A DNA stretch of 64,000 nucleotides from Madurella fahalii (lineage: Eukaryota; Ascomycota; Sordariomycetes; Sordariales), in the NCBI GenBank assembly GCA_029876055.1, contig CM056875.1, forward strand, positions 1,364,001-1,428,000, read 5' to 3'. The notes under the pieces were generated by a model, which had not been told where the DNA came from, ran no database searches, and saw only the letters and a list, made by a program, of their open reading frames with translations. This document shows, one piece after another, positions 1 through 10,413 of this stretch. A program made the translations under genes and the position numbers. Positions within the stretch are counted from its first letter, which is position 1. Each line of letters opens with the position of its first letter.

Positions 1-394
1 TCTTGCCCTTGTAAGGGCCCTCAAGAATAACGACGCGGTCCCCGGGGGCTAGACATAGGTACTGTGCGCCGCCGGCCCAAGCGGCGCGGGCTTCCCTCTG
101 TTGATCGGTGAGCTTGACTTGAAGCAGAGCCCGCTCGGTCGAGATGCTGCCCCAGTAGTTGCCGAACGAGTCAACCTTGCTAACATCGCGGCGCGGAGCG
201 AGGGAACCGAGCTCCAGATCCTCGTGGCGGGCCTTGACGGCGGCACCGAGCTCATAGCCTGCCTGCCTCCTCAGCTGGGTAATCTCGTTGAGGCGCTTTT
301 TCTTTTCGGCCGCGTGGAAGCGTTCTTGGTTGCGTTTGGCCCGGCGCGCAACCTGGCGCTCAGCCATGCGCACCCGGCGAAGGATCTTGTCCAT
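1..394 (-). CDS. MRPL40: Mitochondrial large-subunit ribosomal protein uL24m, 3' end outside window
   Basis: Structural protein of the mitochondrial 54S ribosomal subunit, expected in the mitochondrial matrix. Reading the minus strand from the ATG at 394-392 gives an open frame of 131 codons that leaves the window without a stop. The N-terminus (MDKILRRVRMAERQVARRAK) is strongly basic and rich in Arg/Lys, followed by a helical charged segment. About residues 117-130 hold a KOW-type motif, PGDRVVILEGPYKGK, the RNA-binding signature of the L24/KOW family. The start is fixed by an in-frame TGA at 422-424. No intron is needed in the visible part. The assignment to uL24m rests on the KOW motif placed after a basic, mitochondrial-type N-terminal extension; other KOW proteins are less likely. 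The gene is divergent from the Rho gene, about 2.1 kb away. Confidence 0.8.
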   Translation of the reverse strand, partial: MDKILRRVRMAERQVARRAKRNQERFHAAEKKKRLNEITQLRRQAGYELGAAVKARHEDLELGSLAPRRDVSKVDSFGNYWGSISTERALLQVKLTDQQREARAAWAGGAQYLCLAPGDRVVILEGPYKGK

Positions 395-2463
395 CCGGCC
401 TGCTGGGAGGGGCAAGGCCAGTCAGGTCAATTGGGGCAATCGCGTCGGCGTCGTGGTCGGCGGCACTTAGATTTGAATTGTTTCTCCTGGTCCGACCTCG
501 AAAAGTTGCAGCATCCCAAAGCGTCCATTGGACCCACCACTGGAAGGGCCCCGGCGGGAAATTTTCGGCAGCTGGCAGGGTGGGTTTAGCAGCTGGTAGA
601 AGTGGCAGAACCCTTCTAGCACACAGGCATCCGCATGCGCTGCAGCGGGCTGCTAGTCCAGACCCGACTGGGCACCTCCTCGGCTCGCGCATCCGCACTG
701 GGCATCAGCTGCCTGGGCCATGCACGCTGGGTGGTTGTCATGGAGCAGCGGAGCATCAACAAGAGCAACGGCAACAATGAAGAGAAGGGAGGCGCTGCAG
801 CCGCAGCGGCACAGCATGAACCATCTCCACCAGCGTTAGCTTGGGAATTGATAATTACCGAGCCCAACACACGTTATCTACATGTATTCCAATGTCAACT
901 CTCGGACTTTGATCTCACGCTCTCAGCTGGTGAGGCTGGCCACGGGCTGGCCTTGCCGACCGAGTCCTTGCCGACCGAGTCCTTGTTCGATGAGCATTGC
1001 GGCTCTCACGTTTGTTCCCGAAAGTCCTAGGCCATAGGACTTTGCGGCCCACACGTCACCAGAGCTCGGGCTCGCGCCACAAGAGCTCCCCCTGGCAGCC
1101 ACCGCGCATCCCCCAGCCCCAGAAGGAGGTCGCCAATTCCACATGCCCACCGCTTTGCGGCAATCTCGAACCAGGGCTCGCTGTTTGGTGATCGACGATC
1201 ATTGAAAGGCTGAGCCGAGCCGAGCCGGGCCTTGCAATCGGGGAGATTCTTGATTTTGATGCCGTCGTGCTGTGACGGAATCGCAAGTCCCAACGTTACC
1301 TTAGTGTATACGTACATACAGAGAGAGGTCTTGTAACGTTATGGTTCTGGTCCCGAGATAAGGTACCGTACGCAATAAGACTGCACTGTGCAGTGTCAAG
1401 GTCCCGGTGGTAATTGGCGAGCAGTAGTCGGTGACCGCCCTAGTTAGCGGGCCAGGACGGGAAACTGGCCGACAGGAGTCATTGCATGTCATATGTCTGC
1501 AGGACCAGACAGCTCCAGCAGAGCAGGGACGCAGGCAGCCGTGGGCATCGCCGCTTCCCATCGATTCTCACGTGCCATGGCCATGAAGAGCCGGCGTAAA
1601 CTAGTCGTCGAGATAATCAACGGATGGCAGACAGACCAAGTATACCCGGTGATTAAGGTCCACCAAAAACCGACCTGGCACCCGGCACCACTTTTTTTCT
1701 CAGGGGGCATTCGTGTTGTTGCGGAGCTTGCCAGCGACCTGGGAGCCTGGGCCAGCCTCGTTGTGGCCCTCGGATCGACAAGTAGCAACGCGAAAGAGAG
1801 GGAAGAGAAGAGAGGGAACAGGCCCGGGCCAGCTCGTACCGCAGCCATTGATGACGAATCCCGGGCGAGAGTCCCAGTGATACGGCCAGAGTGCAAAGAC
1901 TGAGCACAAAGCCGGCGAACTTGTGCATGCGTGCATCGCTCTTTTATTCACCAAGGAACCAGCCAAAACAGGCGCTGGCCAGACACCGACATTCTCCCTG
2001 GCACTTGACGCTGCCTCATATCATCAGCCCAGACCAACTGAACAGCACTTGGAGCAAGCCCCCCCCCCAAATCTCCTGTCCACTCATAGCGCCCCGTTCC
2101 AGGCGCACCCACACCCAGGTCGTCCCCTTCTTCCCGGCCTTCCCCCCAGCGCACTGTTGCTCTTCCTCTGTCATCAATTGAAGCGACTCGACTTCCGCTT
2201 CTTTTTCCACCCGAGCACCTCCTCCACCTTTTCACTTTTCCATCTCTTCCTGCCTCGTTTGCATCAACAACCCAGCAACCCGGCTTACCCAGAGGCATCA
2301 CCTGCCGCCTTCCCTCTCTCTCCGCGACGATCGAGGGCCGTGTTTCTGTCGACTTCTTTCAAATCCTGCATCTAGCCTGCAGCTCGCTCGCTGCAACCCC
2401 CCAAACCCGCCGACTCGTCCCAGACAGCTCGAGCCCCCGAATCCGGGCCCCAACAAAATAACC
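395..2463. other. Divergent intergenic region between uL24m and Rho GTPase
   Basis: About 2.1 kb with no convincing gene. Short reading frames overlap each other on both strands and show no family features. The final 370 bases (about 2085-2460) are C- and T-rich on the plus strand, as is common near fungal transcription starts, and probably hold the promoter and 5' leader of the Rho gene. A short tandem duplication lies at 951-985. Confidence 0.6.
951..985. repeat. 15-bp tandem duplication
   Basis: The unit ccttgccgaccgagt occurs twice head to tail (951-965 and 966-980), followed by the first five bases of a third copy. It lies in non-coding sequence. Nothing indicates a function; slippage is the simplest origin. 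Confidence 0.85.
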
Positions 2464-3500
2464 ATGGCTGCCGAACTCCGTAGAAAGCTGGTCATCGTCG
2501 GTGACGGCGCCTGCGGCAAGACCTGCTTGTTGATGTGAGTTTCTCCTGCGCTAGCCTGCGGGCGTCTGGCGTCGGCATCGTCCGCTCTCAGCCAGCCCCC
2601 TTTTGCCGTTTTCGTTGGCCGTCTAGGCATCATCGTGCTGATTTGGTTTCGATACCAGTGTGTTCTCCAAGGGTACCTTCCCGGAGGTGAGTTTCGCTTT
2701 CTCGACAGCCACTTCATCGCGCCCGGAACAACCGATGGCATCCGTTTTTTTTCGGCGTTGCATCCCCCCTGAACCTCATTGACTAAGACCCCTACCGCGT
2801 CGGATTCGGTGAATCCCCAGCCACTCGACAAACTAACAATGCGTGCAGGTCTACGTCCCCACTGTCTTCGAAAACTACGTTGCCGATGTCGAAGTCGATG
2901 GAAAGCACGTCGAGCTGGCGCTATGGGATACGGCTGGCCAGGAGGATTACGACCGCCTGCGGCCTCTGTCGTACCCCGACTCGCACGTCATCCTGATTTG
3001 CTTCGCCATTGATTCTCCCGACTCCCTGGACAACGTTGGCGAGAAGGTTCGTCTTGGACCCAGGTTACAGCACACGCAGGTCCCGTCTGGTGATGTACTA
3101 ACAATGTCTCTCCCCGATAGTGGTGCTCAGAAGTACACCACTTCTGCCCCGACGTTCCCAAGATCCTGGTTGGTTGCAAGAAGGATTTGCGCTTCGACCA
3201 AAAGACGATCGAGGAGCTCCGCAAGACCAGCCAACAGCCTGTCTCCCCCGAACAAGTAAGCAATACCAAATCCTACGCGCGCGCTGCGGAATATTCAGCT
3301 AGCCGCACATATCTTGAATACGAGATGCTGACAGGTCATCTCGACAGGGACAATCGGTTGCCAACAACATCAAGGCCACCAAGTACCTCGAGTGCTCGGC
3401 CAAGACCAATGAGGGTGTCCGCGAAGTGTTCGAGTTTGCGACACGGGCCGCTCTACTCAAGAAGGCCGGGAAAAAGAAGAGCAAGTGCACGATTGCCTAA
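2464..3500 (+). CDS. rho1: Rho1-type small GTPase
   Basis: Membrane-anchored molecular switch of the Rho family; fungal Rho1 controls beta-glucan synthase, Pkc1 signalling and actin. Five exons: 2464-2534, 2659-2686, 2849-3046, 3121-3255 and 3348-3500, giving 194 residues, the usual length. Visible motifs are the P-loop GDGACGKT, the effector loop YVPTVFENY, the WDTAGQEDYDRLRPLSY switch II, a CKKD guanine-specificity segment (TKxD/NKxD equivalent) and ECSAKT. The first half is Rho1-like almost residue for residue. The second half diverges from the Rho1 I remember: HFCPDVPKILVG instead of the usual HFCQGLPIILVG type, and NVGEK where NVQEK is common. The C-terminus is a lysine-rich stretch plus the CAAX box CTIA. 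Alanine at the last position suggests farnesylation rather than the geranylgeranylation typical of Rho1 (CxxL). It is either this species' Rho1 or a close paralogue. Confidence 0.9.
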
Positions 3501-4789
3501 GCAGGGAATGGATCGTGAAGAACCGCCTCGACTATCTGTCACCTTTTGTCGCTCCAGGTCTCAACCACCCTCGTCACCGGTAATCCAACACGATGGGTCT
3601 TCTGTCTCTGGAGAGAGATGTAGAACGCCTCCTGGGCCTATCTCCGGCTGCCGTCACACAGCGTCGAGTCGGGGAAAGAGAGAAACACGAGCTCCAGGAG
3701 GGCTTGCAAGCGGACACCCGCGCAGGACTGGGGAAGGAAACTCATATTTTGCAAGCAAGAGCTGGGGAGAGGAAAGATGGGCCTCTCGGGCAGCTCCGAG
3801 CATTGCCCATACCACTTAGTCTCCCGGTTGGAGATGGCCGGTTACACTACTCGGCGGCAAACCGTAATCCAACACAACATCCTCTCCCCTTCCTATCTTG
3901 TTATTTCTCTCTCGGATTACTCTCGACGTACCCTGTTTCCCATTTTAGTCGCTAGCTATTTATTTTATTCATCGATTTTGGACCCGGCATCGTTTTCCGC
4001 CAACTTTATGTCGAGTTTTGGTTCGGTTGTGGTCGGGGCTTCGTCATGGTGGGCTAAAGCGAATCTACAAATAGCTTATTCTCTTTTTTCAACTGCGCAA
4101 TGCCCATAGATGTTGTTGTCTCCTGGATTATCTGTCTGACTCGGGCATTTGTGCTGAACATGCTCCTGCTGTTTCGCCTGTGTCGTCATTCCTGATTTGT
4201 TGAAGCAAGGCAAAACGACCGCCACAGCGTTGGCCCTGATTAGGGTTTACATTGCCCGAGAACGACGTTATGCTGAAGCTTTTTCTTCGTTCCCCTGTCA
4301 AGGCTCACGGCACCGTCAGTTCTTCCACATGGTAGCCAATGGGTAGCTTGTAGACAGCCATTTGAGCGTCCGTCTCCAATATTGTTATTGCTTGGATTTA
4401 GTAAATCTGATCCGCTCGCTCGGGAAGCACATTAGGTGAAATCGGTGCTAATAATCGTCTTTCATCAACTGCTCCCCTCCAGACTTCTGGTGTTACGAAC
4501 TATGCCTTCGCGCGGAATGCTAATGAGAGTGACAATTAAGCCAGGCACAACATGCCCGACATGTGTATCAAATAAACCCCATTAGGCCTTTTCAGAGTCG
4601 TCAACTTCATAGATGAATTGCAATTAACTGCCTGCTATCCGTTCCCGCTTCGAACTAGAAACCCCTGGCCAAGCCCCCCCCTCAGATATCCTTAAGAGAA
4701 TGCCTTGACCTGGCCGCGTTGCGACCGACTCGGCTGCCGATTTCAATCTAGCCCCAAATGACAAACAGAGGAGATAGAGTGAGGTGCGC
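3501..4789. other. Convergent intergenic region after Rho gene
   Basis: About 1.3 kb between the Rho stop codon and the stop of the cysteine-rich peptide gene on the other strand. It is less GC-rich than the coding regions and should hold both 3' untranslated regions. A TTAGGGTTT telobox-like word sits at about 4240-4249. I see no gene. Confidence 0.6.
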
Positions 4790-4966
4790 TTAGTTCGGGC
4801 AGCTCTGTGATTACGGTCAGTAAGCTTGCTGTTTGCTTGGCCTGTGGGGTCCCAAAGGTGAAAATATCGAAGCAATTCAGAGAGCACTTACAGCTCCGCA
4901 AGAGCCGCACGCCTTGGTCACGCCGTCAGACGAGGCACCGCACTTGGGGCAGCTGGATCCGTGCAT
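4790..4966 (-). CDS. Metallothionein-like cysteine-rich peptide (29 aa)
   Basis: Two exons on the minus strand, 4966-4892 (25 codons) and 4804-4790, joined by an 87-nt GT-AG intron (GTAAGTG donor, ATCACAG acceptor). The product is 29 residues, with five cysteines as CPKC, CGSC and a last SC before the end (SCPN). The rest is mainly Ser, Gly and Ala with no aromatic residue. Small size, paired CxxC and absence of aromatics fit the fungal metallothionein style of metal-binding peptide, which would act in the cytosol in copper or zinc buffering. The pattern is not the classical Neurospora copper-metallothionein CxC array, so the assignment is by composition only. A TATAAAA box about 145 bp upstream and the clean intron support a real gene. 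The alternative is an unrelated small zinc-ribbon-like peptide. Confidence 0.6.
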
Positions 4967-5994
4967 CTTGACTTGAGGTAGTTGTCCTCGGAATCTGAAG
5001 AGAGAGATTGATTCTGTTCTGTGTGAAGAAGCGATGATTGTGGAAACAGGAGGGTTCAAATCCAGATTACCTCGAGACCCATCATCGGTGGTGGGTGGGA
5101 AGCGGGGTCTTTTTATAACCTCCTCCTCCCCCTCTCATTTCGGTCCCCTCCTCTTTATCTTCGCCCAGCGAAGCCAGTCTGTTAGGCAATCAGTCAGTCA
5201 GCCGCCTTAACCACCGTGACCATTCAATGGCTGGAAGCCGCCCAAGGCAGACAGCCAAGCTAGGTAGGTGAGCTACCAAGAACGAAACGATGCAGCGCGC
5301 CCACTCTGCAACTGTAACTGCCTCCACACCACCAGCAAGTCACGCGATTCGCATTTGCAAATCGAAACCCGAGTTGGGACCCTGCCGACACGACCCCTGC
5401 CCCTCACCGCCCGCCTGATCCAGCAGGTACACACGTACCGTTCCAAAGGTGGACGATGCCGGGCGTCGGGTACGGGCGGGATCCGCTTCAGCAGCCTTAT
5501 CTGCTGGTTAGCTTGCATCTGTAGCGGGCGTGGGTTGCGGGGGGTTGGGGGAGCAGCAGTGTCACCTTACTCGATAGTACCCCACGCCGTAACATCCCGT
5601 GGTTCGCGCGCGCTGCATGGGCCTAAGGCTGGGGTTGCCCTGCGGCCGCGTGTACGCGCTCGCTCGGCTTGTGAATGACAACTGGCAGGTTATCCTGGGG
5701 ATACAAAGCGACAGCGTGAAACCAGAGGGTGCCATGTGGTGAGCTGATCGACAGGCAACTAGGCAGAAACTCGAAACGCCGACTACGCAAATCTAACGGT
5801 CTACCATGTAACAAGATGCTCCGTTTGACAAGTTTAACGCCAAGACGCAGCCCAGATGAACAGAGTCCAAGTAACCGTTGTCCCGGCCCCCCTTTTTCTT
5901 GTCTATGTATGACACCCAAAATTGTAAACACAATATCCCAACGACGATTAATCTATGTTTTTATGTTAATAGCACTGCTTGGTACCGCCCTCGC
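4967..5994. other. Promoter of the cysteine-rich peptide and 3' region of the transporter gene
   Basis: About 1 kb. The proximal part (4967-5220) is the promoter and leader of the minus-strand peptide gene, with a TATA box at 5111-5117 and a CT-rich stretch at 5119-5160. The distal part should hold the 3' untranslated region of the transporter. I see no other gene. Confidence 0.6.
5111..5117 (-). promoter_or_regulatory. TATA box of the metallothionein-like gene
   Basis: The plus-strand word ttttata reads TATAAAA on the minus strand, 145 bp upstream of the peptide's ATG. A consensus TATA box is typical of strongly inducible fungal genes such as stress or metal-response genes. No start-site data are available. 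Confidence 0.5.
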
Positions 5995-8041
5995 CTACAC
6001 AAGATAGACACCGTTAGCCTGGGCAGAAAAACAAGAACAACTCGACGGAGCATTACCTTTTATCATGTCCCCGACGGCCTGTATGAAGCTCATGGCCATG
6101 ACGAGACACCCAAACGCCGCAACCGCCCAGGCAATATAGGTCCTCCACGACCGCGTCGTCAGCTTGATGTAGCACAGTGGCGGCAGGATATACGCCATGG
6201 CCGCGGCGCTGGTCCCGCCAACCAGATCAAACACAGTGCCCAGGTCGCAGGTGAGCAGGCTCAGCACCATGGCGCTGAACACCAGGCTCGTGGTAAAAAG
6301 CAGGTGCAAGTTCATGTTGAAGGGCTCGCCGGGGAAGTAGTAGTTGAGCATGACCTCGCGGCAGACGAAAGCCTCGAGCGGGAGGGTCGTGAGCATGTTG
6401 AGGCCGAAGCACAGCCGCGCAATGTTGACCATGACGTTGTCCTCCGGGAAGTTGTTGAGCACGTTGCCTTGCGTCTTGTCGCCGAAGGTGAGGAAGCCCG
6501 AGAGGGCCATGAGCAGGCAGGCGAGCATGGACACGGCGGTCGAGTAGTGCGTGACCTTGGCGAAGCGGTCCATGGTGGGTTTCTCGAGGGAGCCGTAGAT
6601 GAGGAGGGAGTTGTGGTGGCAGACGAAGGCTGGTCGAAGTGTTAGCCTCACCATCACAACTTCTCCCAGTCGGGGAAAGAACGGAGCCTAGCTAAGACCT
6701 ACCAAACGAAATCACCCCGATCGCCTGAAAAATCCCATCATTCACCACCAACATCTTCCAATCTCTCAACGCCCCCCTGTCCTCCATCGGCACAAACATC
6801 CCCTGCACCACCACCGTCACCACAATCACCGCCATGCTCACCAGCGCCAACGTACTCGCCTTGGCCAACTACCGTCACCATCAGCAAACCTTCTTCCGTA
6901 AAGCCAGCAATATCAACCCAGAGAGCTAGGGGTTTTGGGGGGGAAGGTGGGGAGTAGGAAGGGAAAAAAAAAAAAAAAAAAAGAAGAAAAAGAAAAGAAA
7001 GAAACTCACTTTGGCAATATCTCTATACAAACTCAACGGCCAACTCACCCCAATCGTCAAGCCCACAATCACCCCCTTCCTCCCCACCCACTCGCCCAGG
7101 GCAGGCCACACGGCCCTCAGTACACTGGGCACGGAATCGCCCACGATGACGCCAAACGCCACCATCCCGCCAAAGGCAAACGCCCACTGCGCGACCGAGA
7201 TGGCGATCAGGCCGCTCTTGCCGAAGCACTTCTCCACGGTGCCCTGGAACGAGGTGGCGCCGGCGAGCTTGGAGTTGATGACGATGAGGCGGATGGTCCA
7301 GTCGACGACGAGCGTCAGCGCCACGAGGAGCAGCGCGCCGGCGAGCAGGCCGGCCTGGCGGAACGCGTACGGCTGGCCGATGATGCCCGCGCCGATGATC
7401 GAGTTGGCCATGTTCATGAAGGCCGCGACCAGGTTGGACCGCGGCCGCGCCCGCTGCGCCGCCGCCCACGACTCGGCGTCGTCGTGCCCGTCCAGGTCGA
7501 ACAGGTCCGAGCCCGACACCGTCACCGACGGCGCCTCGATGCCCGTGAGGAGCGGGACGCGCTGTTGCTGTTGTTGCCGCGCCGCCGCCCCCGGCGCGGC
7601 CGACGACGGCGACGCGAGCGGGTCGGCGTCGTCGAGGTCGAGGTCGAAGCTCTCGCGCGGGCCGCCATTGCCCTCGCTCTCGTCTTGTATTAATCTGCCG
7701 TTGGCAGCGTTACCGTCACCGCCGCCGCCATTGTCGCCGACAAACGTCGGCCGTAGGTCGAAGCGCACGCGGTTCGGGGTTCGGGGGGTTCGCGGGGTGG
7801 TGTTGTGGGAGGGGGCGGTGTTGAGGGATGGGTCGGTTTCGCCGGGGTGGACTATGACGCCGTCGTGGTCATCGTCGTAGTCGTCGTAGTCTGGGCCCGC
7901 CGCCAGAAGGCCGATTCCCTCCCCTTCCTCCTCATTATTATTGCTATGGGTGTTGCCGTAGGAGGAAGATCCGTGATTCCGGCGGCTGGTGTTGGTAGTC
8001 TCGGCAGCTGCGGCAGCGCCATGCGATCTGGCCCTGGCCAT
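5995..8041 (-). CDS. AVT2-like vacuolar amino-acid transporter (AAAP/SLC38 family)
   Basis: Polytopic membrane carrier of the amino acid/auxin permease family, most like yeast Avt2 and animal SNAT-type carriers; probably moves neutral amino acids across the vacuolar or another endomembrane. Three exons: 8041-7010, 6868-6703 and 6629-5995, 610 residues. Residues 1-202 are hydrophilic and rich in Ser, Asn, Asp and Gln. The carrier core starts near residue 203 with MNMANSIIGAGIIGQPYAF, the family's first-helix signature, and continues through about ten or eleven hydrophobic segments, including FAFVCHHNS and ARLCFGLNMLTTLPLE, matching Avt2-type proteins. I took the ATG at 8041; the frame is open further upstream to a non-ATG codon and that part reads like leader. 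Intron 1 (6869-7009) carries a long sense-strand T tract just after the donor. The last 38 nt before the stop mimic an intron but are too short. Confidence 0.88.
6951..7004 (-). repeat. Pyrimidine tract in intron 1 of the transporter gene
   Basis: On the sense (minus) strand the intron runs from its donor directly into C/T-only sequence, including 19 consecutive T (plus-strand A at 6964-6982) and TTTTC-type units. It lies at the 5' end of the intron, away from the acceptor. Confidence 0.85.
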
Positions 8042-8743
8042 TCTCGGCTGCAACTCAGGGCATTTTGCGCGGGGTTCGCGAGCCGGGACACAAATCTCTC
8101 GTCGAACGCTCCACCGACTTCGTGGCCTTAGTTTCGCGAGAAGAGACAGACGACAAGGGCCGTAACAAACAAAAGATGCCGTTTCTTGGCAACAGAACCG
8201 CCCGCGACTTTTGTTAATTGGACATTTAAAGGGCATTACCGGCCTAAATTAGACCCTGTCATGTGATGCAGGGATTACTTCAGGGGCCCAACGGCGAGTT
8301 ACACAGCTGCGGCTGAAACATCCAGCCCCCGATGGTATCTGGACGCATCCGGATCGACCCTGATGTGTGGCTCCTGTTCTCATCGAATTCCTCTCAGAAT
8401 TCGAACTCCGAATGCGGGAAAATGATCTTGCTTCACAAATCTTATTAATACATCCTATATACAAATCGAGCACCCTGGACGGGTGACCCCAACATGATCT
8501 TTGAGCTCGACGGGTTCGTGTTTCCTCCTCCTCGGGGTATCATGTCTTCTCAACTCGACCTCGCCCGCTCGCCAGAACGCAAACACGAATCATATACAAG
8601 ACCGAATAGGTCGAGTTGTGAAAGCTACGGTCTGGGACTGCCTTATTTCAGGCGCCGACACGTAGCTCTTGGCCTGTGGGTGCCCACCCGCCGAGCAACA
8701 CAGGCCTTGGTTCAGCAGAATGACCGCAATCGCCAGCCGTTTT
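8042..8743. other. Intergenic region upstream of the transporter
   Basis: About 700 bp between the transporter start and the protease stop, both on the minus strand. It should contain the transporter promoter and the protease 3' region. I see no gene. Confidence 0.6.
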
Positions 8744-10413
8744 TCACGCTGCCATGGCCATGACGGCGGCGATGCATAGAATCAAGAGACACGGGCTGCT
8801 TCTCAAACGGTCTCCGAGCGCAGTTTGCGTCGGGTTCGTTGCGGCACCCGTTGTCGTTTCAACGGCAACTGAGCCCGGCATCGTCTCCTGACCGCTGGAG
8901 CCGGGCATGATTGGCCGCGCAGAATCACCGCTCGCGGACGGTGTGACTGGCGCTGCAGCTGTCGTGGCCAGCAAGCCAGCCGAGGTCGACGTCGGCTTCG
9001 GTGGAGGCGCCGGCTTCGATGCAAAGCCGATGCGCATCTGGTCGGCATCGAAGACGCTATACACGTTCTTGAGGAAGGTATCGCCAAGCAGCCAGGTGCC
9101 CTGCTTGATTTCGTAGCCGTAAAGGCGGCTGATGCAGTGGTCGCCCTTTCCCACCACCCAATCCGCCGGCGAAATGTCGTAGGTGACGCCGGAGAAGGTG
9201 AGAGAGATGGGGAGCTTGGTGTTGCAGGGCACCTTGTACTCGACATAGTCGCCGTTTTTGTACGAGGTTGCCCCGGGAATAAGCTTGAACAAAGCGGCCA
9301 AGTCGTCAGGTGGTGCAAACACGAACGACGTGCCAGTGTCGATGTACGCAAGCCTGTTGGTGACGCCCGACGGCTTGCCATTGGCGCCCACCCCTGCGAG
9401 CGGAATAGCCCACTCACCCGCTCCTTTTTCGGGGGATCGGACGCTGGTGTATGTAATGTCCCCGGTATACTTGGTCTTATCGACCCCTCCAAACGTGACC
9501 TGGCCATCATTCCGTCCGTCCGAATCTCGATTCAGGGACACGCTGAACATGAGTGGATCCAGCAACTTCTTTGCCTTGATCATCTGCAGGAACGTGCCTG
9601 TCACGGAAGCGCTCATGGTAAGACCTAGGATGCCGTCAAAGGCAAAGTGCTTAAAGTCGTTGTGCGTGTAATTGGCCAGTCCAAACGACATGTCGAGGTT
9701 GAAACCGGCGAGCGAGACTGTGTCATGGCCCACGATACCGGTGAGATCACCCGAGCCATACGAAATGGAGAAGGCCTTCCTTTCAGTCCGCCAAGTTTTC
9801 GAAGACGAGGGATTCAGAGTGTTGTGTATCTTGCAGGCGTCGGACTGGCAGTCCGAACCCATAAGCCAACTGTTCGCTGCGCCGGTATCCAGCAGCATGT
9901 AGAACGATTGCTTGGCGGATCCGACTTGAGCCTTGATGAAGTACGAGTAGTCGGGGCCGTACTGGTATATGCCTGCGCTGTTAGGCGCCGTCGGGGCCAT
10001 GGGTTCCGATACTGAATAACCGTTTACCCTTCTCCCCAGCTCGGGTTGTCCTCGATGGACATGGGAAGGTTCGACTCTTCCATACTTGCGGTTCACGCGT
10101 CCGATAGCCTCGGCGATGGCGATATTCGAATCGTGATCAGGCTAACCAGACGTATCAGCACCTTTGTCTGCTAGGATGGGCTGCCCCTGCGGGCCCCGTG
10201 GGTTGCACATACATTCCTGGGTTTGTGGACAAGGTCGAATGTGACCCCTTTGGAGATCTGGGCAGGCCCGCCGTCGTTCCTCTTTGAGCCCGGGCCGAAC
10301 GGCCCGCAGTGCTCATCTGGGTCGCAATGGTCGTCGGGAATGAAGGGGAAGAAGGCGTGGACGGCAGCGACCCATAGCGTCAGCTGTAGGAGCAGCGCTG
10401 ATACTCTGAGCAT
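8744..10413 (-). CDS. Yapsin/OPSB-like aspartic protease with GPI-type C-terminus
   Basis: Secreted pepsin-family (A1) aspartic endopeptidase, likely cell-surface anchored. Two exons, 10413-10213 and 10141-8744, give 532 residues with a 71-nt intron. Residues 1-20 form a signal peptide (MLRVSALLLQLTLWVAAVHA), followed by a propeptide of about 100 residues. The two catalytic motifs are DTGAANS (Asp about 152) and DTGTSF (Asp about 335); the flap YGSGD lies between them. After the catalytic domain comes a Ser/Thr/Pro/Ala-rich stalk and a final hydrophobic tail (CLLILCIAAVMAMAA), the pattern of a GPI-anchor signal. Fungal yapsins and OPSB-type enzymes process cell-wall and surface proteins. The ATG and signal peptide sit in exon 1, so a model from exon 2 alone would miss secretion. 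The exact subfamily is uncertain. Confidence 0.92.

Noticed and set aside
1489..1903. Two overlapping 135-codon frames on opposite strands
   Set aside because: Mirror frames without motif, typical of GC-rich spacer DNA.
5052..5062. ggttcaaatcc, like a tRNA B box
   Set aside because: No T-arm pairing around it, no A box or acceptor stem; it lies in the leader of the metallothionein-like gene.
6003..6042. Short intron-like 38-nt segment at the end of the transporter gene
   Set aside because: Has GT and AG ends but is too short for a fungal intron; unspliced reading ends a few codons later anyway.
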